NCBI RefSeq assembly: GCF_002980525.1
Contig: NZ_PVBQ01000005.1
Span: 291,641-355,640, forward strand
Origin: Sphingobacterium haloxyli
GTDB lineage: Bacteria > Bacteroidota > Bacteroidia > Sphingobacteriales > Sphingobacteriaceae
Direction of reading: 5' to 3'
Length of the DNA: 64,000 nt
The position numbers and the translations under genes were made by a program. The notes beneath the pieces are model-generated. The model did no database searches, was not told where the DNA came from, and was given only the letters and a program-made list of their open reading frames with translations. This document shows positions 53,714 through 62,048 of this stretch, piece after piece (position 1 is the stretch's first letter; every line of letters starts with the position of its first letter).

Positions 53714-54652
53714 TTAGCCCCGTTGGCCCGCAAGCAGATAAAGTACAGCCATACGCACCGCTACGCCATTTTCGACCTGTTCTAGAATAATAGCATGTTT
53801 ACTATCCGCGACATCGGAGGTTATTTCCACTCCTCGATTGATCGGGCCCGGGTGCATAATGGTGATTTCTTTGTCCAGGGAGTCCAATATCTCTTTATTG
53901 AGGCCATAAAGCATGGAATATTCGCGTAAGGAAGGAAAATAACCTATATCCTGTCGCTCGAGCTGAATACGCAACATATTAGCCACATCGCACCATTGCA
54001 AAGCCTTACGCAAATTATGTTCTACCTTAACACCAAGTGAGCTGATATATTTAGGAATAAGTGTTGTCGGTCCGCAGACCATTACTTCTGCTCCCTGTTT
54101 TTGCAGGCAAAGGATATTTGATAAGGCAACGCGCGAGTGCAATATATCGCCTATAATCGCCACTTTTCGTCCAGCCACATCACCAAGCCGTTCCCGAATA
54201 GAAAAAGAATCAAGCAACGCCTGTGTAGGGTGCTCGTGGGCACCGTCCCCCGCGTTGACAATTTGCGCGTCGATATGTTTACTTAGGAAAATACCAGCAC
54301 CAGCATACGGGTGGCGCATGACAATCATGTCAACTTTCATGGCCAAGATATTGTTTACCGTATCAATCAACGTTTCACCTTTGCTAACGGACGAAGAAGA
54401 AGCTGCAAAATTAATGGTATCGGCAGAAAGGCGTTTCTCCGCCAATTCAAACGACAAACGCGTGCGCGTAGAGTTTTCGAAAAAAACGTTCGCTATCGTA
54501 ATATCCCGTAAAGAAGGTACTTTCTTTATCGGACGGTTTAATACTTCCTTAAAATTTGATGCTGTATCTAGGATAAGCTGAATATCATTTTCATTCAAAT
54601 CCTTTATTCCTAGAAGATGTCTTGTACTTAGCTGCTCAATTGTAGTTGACAT
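53714..54652 (-). CDS. pyrB: Aspartate carbamoyltransferase catalytic subunit
   Basis: 312 residues. The carbamoyl-phosphate site FFENSTRTRLSFELAEKR and the loop HPTQALLDSFSI are intact, as is the aspartate-binding MLRIQLER. It catalyses the first committed step of pyrimidine synthesis. It lies 22 bases after pyrR in the same operon. No pyrI regulatory subunit is adjacent, so it is the Bacillus-type or trimeric enzyme. Confidence 0.97.
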   Translation of the reverse strand: MSTTIEQLSTRHLLGIKDLNENDIQLILDTASNFKEVLNRPIKKVPSLRDITIANVFFENSTRTRLSFELAEKRLSADTINFAASSSSVSKGETLIDTVNNILAMKVDMIVMRHPYAGAGIFLSKHIDAQIVNAGDGAHEHPTQALLDSFSIRERLGDVAGRKVAIIGDILHSRVALSNILCLQKQGAEVMVCGPTTLIPKYISSLGVKVEHNLRKALQWCDVANMLRIQLERQDIGYFPSLREYSMLYGLNKEILDSLDKEITIMHPGPINRGVEITSDVADSKHAIILEQVENGVAVRMAVLYLLAGQRG

Positions 54653-54674
54653 GTTATGAAAATTTTCTGTCGCT

Positions 54675-55223
54675 TTATTTCTTTTCCGTAATCAGCACAA
54701 TGCTGTCCGCCTCGTCAATACCGTGCCAGCTCACGACTACTTTTTGCGAATCTATGGAATCAACCGGTATCCCGATATAATCAGGTTGTATGGGTATTTG
54801 ACGAGAAAAGCGGCGGTCGACAAGCACCATGAGTTCCATTTTAGCTGGTCTGCCAAATGCTTGTATCGCATCCATAGCGGAACGAATTGTTCGCCCTGTC
54901 CATAGCACATCGTCAATCAAAATGACATCCTTATCATCGACCATAAAATCGATCTCTGTACTACTAGCTGCCAATGGATTAGCGCCCTTCATTCGAAAGT
55001 CATCCCGGTAGAACGTGATATCCAAAATACCCAACTGCACCTCCACGCCCGCTGTTGCTTTAATTTCCTTTTGAATACGTTCAGCCAAATAGGTGCCTCG
55101 GGGCTGAATCCCAATTAACACGGCATTAGAAAAATCACCGTGATTTTCAATCAGTTGCTGGCACAGGCGTTTAATTGTTATGTGAAATTTAGCTCCTTCT
55201 AATAAAATGGACTGCTTCATCAT
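54675..55223 (-). CDS. pyrR: Bifunctional pyrimidine regulator PyrR / uracil phosphoribosyltransferase
   Basis: 182 residues from ATG 55223 (or the next ATG at 55220). The frame runs on upstream to 55319, but that part overlaps the DUF2723 gene and is not conserved. The PRPP loop VILIDDVLWTGRTIRSAM is exact for PyrR, and GIQPRGTYLAERIQ is typical. PyrR binds pyr mRNA in Gram-positives; here the upstream leader is too short for an anti-terminator, so only the enzymatic role, or another regulation, can be argued. A TATTTTTG box lies at 55237-55244. Confidence 0.92.
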   Translation of the reverse strand: MMKQSILLEGAKFHITIKRLCQQLIENHGDFSNAVLIGIQPRGTYLAERIQKEIKATAGVEVQLGILDITFYRDDFRMKGANPLAASSTEIDFMVDDKDVILIDDVLWTGRTIRSAMDAIQAFGRPAKMELMVLVDRRFSRQIPIQPDYIGIPVDSIDSQKVVVSWHGIDEADSIVLITEKK

Positions 55224-55236
55224 CGGAATATTTAAG

Positions 55237-55244
55237 CAAAAATA
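55237..55244 (-). promoter_or_regulatory. -7 box of pyrR-pyrB
   Basis: TATTTTTG on the minus strand, 13 bases before ATG 55223. A weak CGGGC/GCCCG stem (the end of the DUF2723 gene) lies upstream. Confidence 0.5.
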
Positions 55245-55269
55245 ATGTATTTTCTCGGGCTTTTCGTCT

Positions 55270-58200
55270 TTATTCGCCCGCTTGTTCAAAATAATGCCTA
55301 TACGTATTAAACAGTGCATCGGCCTGTTTTTTCAGTTCTGGCTGATCGACTTCATCTAACAATTGTTTGTATCGCTGAATCGACGCTAAACCGAAACGCA
55401 TATTCCGGTATTCCAGATTAGACTTCGTTTTTGCCACGGCTTCGTAATAAGCCATGTTTTCGCGAATATACGTTAAATTTCGCTCTGCAATCTCATTTGC
55501 TTTAGCGGATTCACCGACCTCGTACATCACGCTCAACAGCGGAACGTACCCCATTACTTCAGACATCAGAAAAGCTCTTTTCGGCATGTTTTCATAAGCA
55601 TCCAGCACCAAATTCTTTGCCTTATCCGTTTCACCGGATGAAAGCAATTGCTGTGCTGGTTGACCGTATATCGAGCCCACATACATACTGATATAGCGAT
55701 AGGAATCGGGGTCTATATACGAAGCATCCCCGATATTACCCCACGAAAACTTATTCATCACGTTATCGTAGATTTGGTCTATGTTCTCAATGGTTGACGG
55801 ATCGCCTTCCTGCAGCCCGAAATCGACAGGCATCAAACGATACGCAAACCCTTCGTTTACCAAATATCTGTCTAATCCCATATAGTTGGTTTCTGGCGTC
55901 GTAATCGTATAATATATCGGACGTTCCCAATTGTTGTTGGCCAGGATCGCTAACATAGAAAGCTCTGCACGACTCGCATAGTTCTGACTGTATGTCCAAC
56001 GCATGGTATCCACAATAGCGGATTCCCATTCCTTGGGGATAACGTTATTTGCTAATACTGCTTGCTTATTTACTGTCAGTTCCATTTTCTTGGTTGGCAA
56101 TACGTTAACGAACTCGCCACTTTGCAGCTGGGCTTTATTTTGTGGGCTATCGGATAGCATTACCCTCAAGAGGTCTTGTACCGGAACATAACCCGGAATA
56201 TTATAATCTTGATAATAAATGACGTCACGGACCCCGTCTTTAATCAATTCGGGATCAATATTAATCGGCAATGCGTCGGCATCGTTCACTTTTTTCATCA
56301 TCTGCCTCATATACCAATCGGCACTAAGCAAACTTAAATTGACAACACGCACATCTGTACGGAAGCCCTCGACCTCTTGCACGTACCAAAGTGGATAAGT
56401 ATCGTTATCACCATAACTGAATAAAATCGCATTTGGTGCACAGGATTCCAAGTAATTTCGGGCCATATCACGGGCTAAGGATTTCTCAGAGCGATTATGA
56501 TCATCATAATTCTGGGCAATCAAGATGACCGGACCAGCCAATACACCTGCGACTGCCGCTGCATATCCAGCAACTTTAACATGTGTCTTCTTTCGAAGGA
56601 AGTCTGCAATCGCCATGACACCTAATCCAATCCAGATACTGAATGCGTAGAACGAACCAGCATAAGCGTAGTCGCGCTCACGGGGCTGCAACGGGTTTTG
56701 GTTTAAGTACAGCACAATCGCGATACCGGTAAAGAAAAACAACAGCCCTACTACACCTGCATCGCGCTGCCGCTTACCGAAATGCCAGAAAGCGCCTAGT
56801 AATCCGAGGATAAGCGGCAAGAAAAAGTACGTATTGCGAGAAGGATCTGCTTTTGCCGAGGCGGGCAAAACGTCCTGTCCGCCAACCAACATATTATCAA
56901 TAGGTTTGACGCCGCTGATCCAGTTTCCTTCGGTAAAAGAACCATGTCCTTGTTGATCATTTTGGCGGCCGGCAAAATTCCAAAGGAAATAACGCCCATA
57001 CATGTGTCCTATCTGATAACCAAAGAAGAACTTCACATTATCTGCAAACGTCGGTGACTCGTTTGGCCCCAACCCTAAATATTCACGATAGTATTCGGGA
57101 TGTCCTCCTTTATCACTATAAATTCGGGGAAATAGGGTCTCCCTATCATAACTGTATACGGGATTACGTTTGGCAACCACATATTTGTCACCATCCTTGC
57201 GATATACCTTTTTGCCATCCTCTACTCCGGTTGGACGTGCGTCAAAGAATTTGCCTTTAAAGAGTGGTTCATCGCCGTACTGTTCCCGATTCAAATAACT
57301 GAGAAAAGAAAACGCATTGTCGGGATCACTATTATTTAACGTAGGATCTGCTTTTGCCCGAATCATAATCATAGCAAAAGAACTGTATCCTAAGATAATA
57401 AATGCCGTACTGATCATGGCAATGTTCAAGATATACTTGTTCTTTTTGGTTGAATAGTAAATACCGTAGGCCAGTCCGCCAACGAGCAGTAGGATAAAAA
57501 ACGCAAGACCCGAGCCAAAACCTAAACCGAGCGTATTCACAAAAAATAAATCAAAATATGCTGCAATTTTAACGGAATATTGGATAACCCCCCATAAAAT
57601 AAAGCCCAACACGACTACCCCTAAAGCCAATGCTTTTAATATTCCGGCTCCTGTGCTTTCTTTCGTCTTACGGAAATAGATCACCAAGGCAATCGCCGGA
57701 ATAACCAGCAAGTTCAATAAATGTACCCCGATGGACAGCCCCATCACATAGGCGATCAATATAAGCCATTTATCAGCCTGGGGCTCATCCGCACGAGCCT
57801 CCCATTTCAGTATGGCCCAAAACACGACGGCCGTACATAAAGAAGACATGGCATAAACTTCGGATTCTACCGCAGAAAACCAGAACGTATCTGTAAAAGC
57901 ATAAGCTAAGGCTCCTACTACACCGGAGGCCATAATTAAAAACAGTTGCAAAGAATTTATCTCGACGTCACGCGACGTGCTAACAAAGACCTTACGTGCT
58001 AATGCAGTAATCGTCCAAAACAAAAAGAGAATCGTCAAGCCGCTACATACCGTCGACCCAATATTCATCCAAAATGCGATTCGCGTAACATCTCCCATAG
58101 CCAAATTAGAAAAGACATTTTGAATCATCAAAAATAGCGGTGCACCTGGCTGGTGTACAATCTGCATTTTATACGCCGAGGCAATAAATTCACCACAATC

Positions 58201-58299
58201 CCACCAACTCACCGTGCGTTCCACCGTCATGATATATACTATCGTCGCGATGATCCCACATATCCATCCTAAAAGGTTATTGATCTTCTTGTAATCCAT
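55270..58299 (-). CDS. DUF2723 membrane protein (O-mannosyltransferase-like fold)
   Basis: 1009 residues. About twelve membrane helices occupy the N-terminal 620 residues, with the family start SWWDCGEFIASAYKMQIVHQPGAPLF holding the acidic loop of GT-C glycosyltransferases. A large soluble C-terminal domain with TPR-like helices follows (about 720-1009). DUF2723 proteins are Bacteroidota-specific relatives of protein O-mannosyltransferases and may glycosylate secreted proteins; the exact reaction is not known. It is upstream of pyrR with no gap beyond about 50 bases. Confidence 0.88.
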   Translation of the reverse strand: MDYKKINNLLGWICGIIATIVYIMTVERTVSWWDCGEFIASAYKMQIVHQPGAPLFLMIQNVFSNLAMGDVTRIAFWMNIGSTVCSGLTILFLFWTITALARKVFVSTSRDVEINSLQLFLIMASGVVGALAYAFTDTFWFSAVESEVYAMSSLCTAVVFWAILKWEARADEPQADKWLILIAYVMGLSIGVHLLNLLVIPAIALVIYFRKTKESTGAGILKALALGVVVLGFILWGVIQYSVKIAAYFDLFFVNTLGLGFGSGLAFFILLLVGGLAYGIYYSTKKNKYILNIAMISTAFIILGYSSFAMIMIRAKADPTLNNSDPDNAFSFLSYLNREQYGDEPLFKGKFFDARPTGVEDGKKVYRKDGDKYVVAKRNPVYSYDRETLFPRIYSDKGGHPEYYREYLGLGPNESPTFADNVKFFFGYQIGHMYGRYFLWNFAGRQNDQQGHGSFTEGNWISGVKPIDNMLVGGQDVLPASAKADPSRNTYFFLPLILGLLGAFWHFGKRQRDAGVVGLLFFFTGIAIVLYLNQNPLQPRERDYAYAGSFYAFSIWIGLGVMAIADFLRKKTHVKVAGYAAAVAGVLAGPVILIAQNYDDHNRSEKSLARDMARNYLESCAPNAILFSYGDNDTYPLWYVQEVEGFRTDVRVVNLSLLSADWYMRQMMKKVNDADALPINIDPELIKDGVRDVIYYQDYNIPGYVPVQDLLRVMLSDSPQNKAQLQSGEFVNVLPTKKMELTVNKQAVLANNVIPKEWESAIVDTMRWTYSQNYASRAELSMLAILANNNWERPIYYTITTPETNYMGLDRYLVNEGFAYRLMPVDFGLQEGDPSTIENIDQIYDNVMNKFSWGNIGDASYIDPDSYRYISMYVGSIYGQPAQQLLSSGETDKAKNLVLDAYENMPKRAFLMSEVMGYVPLLSVMYEVGESAKANEIAERNLTYIRENMAYYEAVAKTKSNLEYRNMRFGLASIQRYKQLLDEVDQPELKKQADALFNTYRHYFEQAGE

Positions 58300-58487
58300 T
58301 CTCTACTAGATAAGGTTATTCTAAAATATGCTCCGAAAATAAGGAATAGTAACCGACTATTAAATAATATTTGCACATTTTAACGAAGTTTGTTACAAAC
58401 AATAACGCTGGGGCGTAGCGTATCGCGCCTACGATGAAAAATATTTCCTTGAGAATCAGTCCGGATATAGGAATTTAGTTATTTTTT

Positions 58488-58518
58488 TTTGTAAGTTTTA
58501 AAAACTGCCGTATATTTG
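58488..58518 (+). promoter_or_regulatory. Promoter of tRNA-Gln
   Basis: TTTG at 58488-58491, 19-nt spacer, TATATTTG at 58511-58518. The tRNA starts 38 bases further on, so a 5' leader is trimmed by RNase P. Confidence 0.75.
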
Positions 58519-58555
58519 CATCGTCAAAACGGGAATAATCGTTTCGACAAGAGTT

Positions 58556-58626
58556 TGTCCCATAGTATAAGGGTAGTACAAGTGATTTTGGTTCATTTAG
58601 TCTTGGTTCGAATCCAGGTGGGACAA
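58556..58626 (+). tRNA. tRNA-Gln (anticodon TTG)
   Basis: 71 nt. Acceptor stem TGTCCCA with TGGGACA, D-stem GTAT with GTAC, anticodon stem AGTGA with TCATT, anticodon TTG at 58588-58590, T-stem CTTGG with CCAGG around TTCGAAT. No encoded CCA. Confidence 0.93.
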
Positions 58627-58627
58627 C

Positions 58628-58660
58628 AAAAAAAGAGCGCAAATTTTGCGCTCTTTTTTT
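58628..58660. terminator. Bidirectional terminator after tRNA-Gln
   Basis: GAGCGCAA (58635-58642) pairs with TTGCGCTC (58646-58653), with A-run and T-run on the two sides. It serves the tRNA on the plus strand and the hypothetical gene 58687-59103 on the minus strand. Confidence 0.85.
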
Positions 58661-58686
58661 ATTTGCAGGCAGCTATTTTATAGCGA

Positions 58687-59103
58687 CTATCGAACGTAAA
58701 ATTCGGCGTAGATATTAAAAGCTGCTTTTGTTTCTTGATCGTCAGGCTTTAGGTAATATTTGACAATCCTGTATCTGCCAACCTTATAATCGATCTGTTC
58801 GACGAAAAGATCCTTTTCGTATGTAAAAAAAACCGAGGGAGAGAAGTTATATCCTATATCTTCAAAAGATTGCTCGGGTGACACTCTTACCCACTTTTCA
58901 TTTTCATAACACTCAATCCAATAATGCAATCCCGCCGATATAGTTTCATTGGTATTATTTACCATAGTTACTTCTACTGTCTCTGGGAGCTCCGAGAGAT
59001 GAAAAACAGTTGGTTTCACTGATAACGTTACGGTTTCGTCCTGGACCGACGTGCCACTTAACAAAAAGATCGCCGAGATTATAAGTAAAATAAACTTCTT
59101 CAT
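58687..59103 (-). CDS. Secreted protein with bacterial Ig-like domain
   Basis: 138 residues from ATG 59103 (a GTG at 59115 is less likely). A signal peptide (MKKFILLIISAIFLLSGTS) precedes one beta-sandwich domain: strands around VTLSVKPTVFHL, VEVTMVNNTNETISAG, YWIECYENEKWVRVSP and RYRIVKYYLK. The arrangement resembles the bacterial Ig-like family with NNT and W-x-x-V motifs; I cannot name it with certainty. No neighbours hint at its function. Confidence 0.65.
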   Translation of the reverse strand: MKKFILLIISAIFLLSGTSVQDETVTLSVKPTVFHLSELPETVEVTMVNNTNETISAGLHYWIECYENEKWVRVSPEQSFEDIGYNFSPSVFFTYEKDLFVEQIDYKVGRYRIVKYYLKPDDQETKAAFNIYAEFYVR

Positions 59104-59347
59104 ATACACTTGCACCTAAATACTAGCACTTGATATATATACAATATTTTTTTTGCAAGTTCACCTTGAAAAAAAGCTAATGGGCGACTATAGTATCAAG
59201 CGAAACTAATATCCAATAAAAACACAAAGTAAACAAGCCATCAAAACGATTTTTTTTGTAAGGGCGCGGCAGGCTACTTCAGCCTACCCCCAATCTCATT
59301 TCTGAAGCTCCCACGGATCGAACCACGGTTCTCTTCCTGCTGCCCAC

Positions 59348-59373
59348 AAAAAAAGCCCAACTTTCGTCGAGCT
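59348..59373 (-). terminator. Terminator of tRNA-Pro
   Basis: On the minus strand AGCTCGAC-GAAA-GTTGGGCT, then T. Two of the eight pairs are G-U in the minus RNA (and would be mismatches in the plus RNA), so the element is strand-specific; the loop is a GAAA tetraloop. Confidence 0.85.
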
Positions 59374-59378
59374 TTTTG

Positions 59379-59452
59379 TCGGGGTGGCAGGATTCGAACC
59401 TACGACCTCCACATCCCAAATGTGGCGCGATACCGGGCTACGCTACACCCCG
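59379..59452 (-). tRNA. tRNA-Pro (anticodon TGG)
   Basis: 74 nt. The acceptor CGGGGTG pairs with CACCCCG; the anticodon loop TTTGGGA holds TGG at 59418-59416; the T-arm carries GGTTCGAATCC. No encoded CCA. The T-arm and anticodon arm, read on the other strand, create a false protein-like frame (starting MSGWQDSNLR). Confidence 0.93.
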
Positions 59453-59478
59453 AAACGGTACCTTTTTTTTCCGTGGCA

Positions 59479-59508
59479 CAAATATACGGCATATTTCATT
59501 ACTGTCAA
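59479..59508 (-). promoter_or_regulatory. Promoter of tRNA-Pro
   Basis: TTG (59508-59506), 19-nt spacer, TATATTTG (59486-59479) on the minus strand; the tRNA starts 26 bases downstream. Confidence 0.7.
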
Positions 59509-59522
59509 TACTTTATTTAAGA

Positions 59523-59645
59523 TTATTTCCTAAACATCTCATTAATTGCGCGATAATTAGCCGCACGGGCTCTAGAAATCATTTCATACATGGCATCGCT
59601 TTCGTAGAAACCCCAAGGATAGCCTTCAAACTTCCCTTCGGGCAC
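59523..59645 (-). CDS. Possible short ORF (40 codons) or gene remnant
   Basis: From GTG 59645 to TAA 59523-59525. The frame is open for 53 codons from the previous stop, and residues such as KFEGYPWGFYESDAMYEMI and ARAANYRAINEMFRK read like real, aromatic-rich protein with good codon use. There is no ATG at the expected place; the first Met is residue 19. A TATCTTTTG sequence abuts the GTG, which could be a slightly aberrant -7 box. Either a leaderless small protein or the C-terminal remnant of a lost gene. No family recognised. Confidence 0.35.
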   Translation of the reverse strand: MPEGKFEGYPWGFYESDAMYEMISRARAANYRAINEMFRK

Positions 59646-59682
59646 AAAAGATAAATATAATATAAAAAATAAAAACTTTTCC

Positions 59683-59690
59683 TATCTTTG
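59683..59690 (+). promoter_or_regulatory. -7 box of rplS
   Basis: TATCTTTG, exact TAnnTTTG. The leader to the rplS ATG is about 118 nt, unusually long for the window. Confidence 0.65.
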
Positions 59691-59700
59691 CAGCCGCTTA

Positions 59701-59782
59701 TCAAAAGCCGTTTAATAGGTTTTTGAAAAAGTATTTTTTTATTTAAAATAAAAGCTGTAATATTGCATTCCGATTTTTACAG
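59701..59782 (+). promoter_or_regulatory. Structured rplS leader, possible L19 autoregulation site
   Basis: Hairpin 1: TCAAAAGCC (59701-59709) with GGTTTTTGA (59718-59726), 9 bp with one G-U. Hairpin 2: CTGTAA (59755-59760) with TTACAG (59777-59782). The motif CGTTTAATA occurs twice, in hairpin 1's loop and again close to the ATG (about 59793-59801). Ribosomal-protein leaders have been proposed for bL19 in related bacteria; whether this is the same class I cannot check. Confidence 0.45.
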
Positions 59783-59814
59783 GATATAAAATCGTTTAAT
59801 AAGTACTCGAAATC

Positions 59815-60162
59815 ATGGATTTAGTAAAATTTGTAGAAGAACAAGCGGTAGTGAAAAATGAGATTCCCGCTTTCAAGGCCGGAGATACCATCAGCGTTCA
59901 TTATAAAATTCGCGAAGGAAATAAAGAGCGTGTCCAAGTATACCAAGGCGCAGTTATCCAGTTAAACAGCGAAGGTTCTAACGCGACTTTTACCGTTCGT
60001 AAAATTTCTAACGGCATAGGTGTTGAACGTATTTTCCCTATAAATTCACCTAATATTCAAAAAATAGAAATTAATAGCGTAGGTAAAGTTCGTCGTGCTA
60101 AATTATTCTATTTGCGCGGTCTTACTGGTAAAGCTGCACGTATCAAAGCAAAACGTGTATAA
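59815..60162 (+). CDS. rplS: 50S ribosomal protein L19
   Basis: 115 residues. The bL19 marks are [26 protein letters not shown] and [23 protein letters not shown], ending in [18 protein letters not shown]. It sits at the interface of the two ribosomal subunits. Single-gene transcript with a structured leader and its own terminator; the usual trmD and rpsP neighbours are absent. Confidence 0.97.
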   Translation: MDLVKFVEEQAVVKNEIPAFKAGDTISVHYKIREGNKERVQVYQGAVIQLNSEGSNATFTVRKISNGIGVERIFPINSPNIQKIEINSVGKVRRAKLFYLRGLTGKAARIKAKRV

Positions 60163-60183
60163 CAACGTATTCTTTCAAGACAT

Positions 60184-60214
60184 AAAAACCGCTACTGATC
60201 TAGCGGTTTTTTTT
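60184..60214 (+). terminator. Terminator of rplS
   Basis: AAAAACCGCTA (60184-60194) pairs with TAGCGGTTTTT (60201-60211), then T. Confidence 0.85.
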
Positions 60215-60322
60215 ATGCAACTCGGTTAATCCTCTGACCTTTCACGATATCCGCAGTACATTTACAAAAGTGACGCTTGCGGGTTTTTATGCTTTAATTT
60301 CGGTTAATATCGAAAAAAAACT

Positions 60323-60330
60323 TATCTTTG
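60323..60330 (+). promoter_or_regulatory. -7 box of pyrG
   Basis: TATCTTTG, exact TAnnTTTG, 68 bases before ATG 60399. The leader holds a direct repeat TTTAAGGC (60351-60358 and 60363-60370) and the palindrome TTTAAG-G-CTTAAA (60363-60375). Confidence 0.6.
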
Positions 60331-60398
60331 TATCCCGTACATAAAGCAGATTTAAGGCCGTATTTAAGGCTTAAAATAGTTGAAATTCCATTATTGCT

Positions 60399-62006
60399 AT
60401 GAGTAAATATATCTTCGTTACGGGCGGCGTAACCTCGTCGTTAGGAAAAGGCATTATAGCTGCTTCCTTGGCCAAACTCTTACAAGCTCGGGGACTTAAA
60501 GTCACTATCCAGAAGTTTGACCCCTATATCAACATCGATCCAGGAACCCTGAACCCGTACGAACACGGAGAATGCTATGTAACCGAGGATGGAGCAGAAA
60601 CCGATTTGGACTTAGGTCATTACGAGCGGTTCTTAAATGTTTCAACATCACAGGCCAATAATGTCACAACGGGAAGAATATATCAACATGTTATCGATCA
60701 AGAACGGGCGGGAGCTTATTTAGGCAAAACAGTTCAGGTCGTACCACATATTACCGATGAAATCAAGCGTCGGATGCAACTCTTAGGACAAACAGGAGCA
60801 TATGATATCGTTATCACGGAATTAGGTGGTACGGTGGGCGATATCGAGTCGCTTCCATTCATTGAAGCGGTGAGACAATTGCGCTGGGAGCTTGGCAACA
60901 GTGATTCCGTGGTCATACACCTTACCCTTGTGCCTTATTTAGCAGCTGCGGGTGAATTAAAGACCAAACCTACACAACATTCCGTAAAAACGCTGCTAGA
61001 ATACGGTATACAGCCCGATATTCTCGTGTGTCGAACGGAACATAAACTAACACACGATATTAGGAAAAAGCTCGCCCAGTTTTGTAATGTAAACATCAAC
61101 GCCGTAGTCGAATCTATTGATGCGCCGACTATATATGATGTACCCTTGAATATGCTGAGGGAACAATTGGATAAAACAGCTTTAGCAAAACTGAAATTGT
61201 CCAATAAGAATGAACCGGATCTAGATCACTGGAAAACTTTTCTGGGCAAGCTCAAAAACCCGACAAGCGAGGTATGTATAGGACTAGTTGGGAAATACGT
61301 AGAACTTCCTGACGCTTACAAATCAATTACAGAAGCTTTTATTCACGCAGGTGCAATGAATGAAACCAAGGTAAAAGTTAAGTATATCGCCGCGGAAAGC
61401 ATAACCGATGAAAACGTAGCCGAGAAACTAAAAGACCTTGTTGGTGTTTTGGTTGCTCCGGGTTTCGGTGAGCGTGGATTAGATGGTAAATTAAGTGCTA
61501 TCAAATATGTACGAGAAAACAAAGTTCCATTCTTTGGTATTTGCTTAGGCATGCAATGCTCCGTTATTGAATTCGGAAGAAATGTCCTTGGTTTGAAAAA
61601 AGCGAACAGCTTCGAGATGGACGAAAAAACGCCTCACCCTGTTATTAACTTAATGGAAGAGCAAAAATCTATCACAGATATGGGCGGCACAATGCGTCTC
61701 GGATCGTACACATGCGAAATTAAAAAAGGGACGAGAGCTTATTCCATTTATGGTAAAACCAAAATATCTGAACGACACAGACATCGCTATGAGTTCAACA
61801 ACGCATATTTAAAGCAATATGAAGAAGCCGGCATGATTGCCTCTGGAAAAAATCCAGAAACAGGCTTGGTGGAAATCGTCGAATTGAAAAACCACCCGTT
61901 CTTTGTGGCAGGTCAATTCCACCCCGAGTTAAAATCGACCGTAGCAAACCCTCACCCTCTTTTTGTTAGCTTTGTAGCCGCTGCTATCGCCTACAAAAAG
62001 GGTTGA
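60399..62006 (+). CDS. pyrG: CTP synthase
   Basis: 535 residues. The synthetase half starts [21 protein letters not shown] (P-loop) and includes the UTP and allosteric GTP contacts; the glutaminase half has the nucleophile C382 in FGICLGMQ and the dyad GQFHPEL near the end. It aminates UTP to CTP with glutamine. It begins a two-gene unit with yidC, 42 bases downstream, and follows a -7 box at 60323. Confidence 0.97.
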   Translation: MSKYIFVTGGVTSSLGKGIIAASLAKLLQARGLKVTIQKFDPYINIDPGTLNPYEHGECYVTEDGAETDLDLGHYERFLNVSTSQANNVTTGRIYQHVIDQERAGAYLGKTVQVVPHITDEIKRRMQLLGQTGAYDIVITELGGTVGDIESLPFIEAVRQLRWELGNSDSVVIHLTLVPYLAAAGELKTKPTQHSVKTLLEYGIQPDILVCRTEHKLTHDIRKKLAQFCNVNINAVVESIDAPTIYDVPLNMLREQLDKTALAKLKLSNKNEPDLDHWKTFLGKLKNPTSEVCIGLVGKYVELPDAYKSITEAFIHAGAMNETKVKVKYIAAESITDENVAEKLKDLVGVLVAPGFGERGLDGKLSAIKYVRENKVPFFGICLGMQCSVIEFGRNVLGLKKANSFEMDEKTPHPVINLMEEQKSITDMGGTMRLGSYTCEIKKGTRAYSIYGKTKISERHRHRYEFNNAYLKQYEEAGMIASGKNPETGLVEIVELKNHPFFVAGQFHPELKSTVANPHPLFVSFVAAAIAYKKG

Positions 62007-62048
62007 TATACACGTTATATATAATATTTAAAAAAATAAAAATAAAAA

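Noticed and set aside
55224..55319. N-terminal extension of pyrR
   Set aside because: It runs inside the DUF2723 gene, is not PyrR-like, and contains the probable promoter of pyrR.
59376..59654. Protein-like frame beginning MSGWQDSNLR on the plus strand
   Set aside because: It is the antisense reading of tRNA-Pro, a well-known source of false gene calls.
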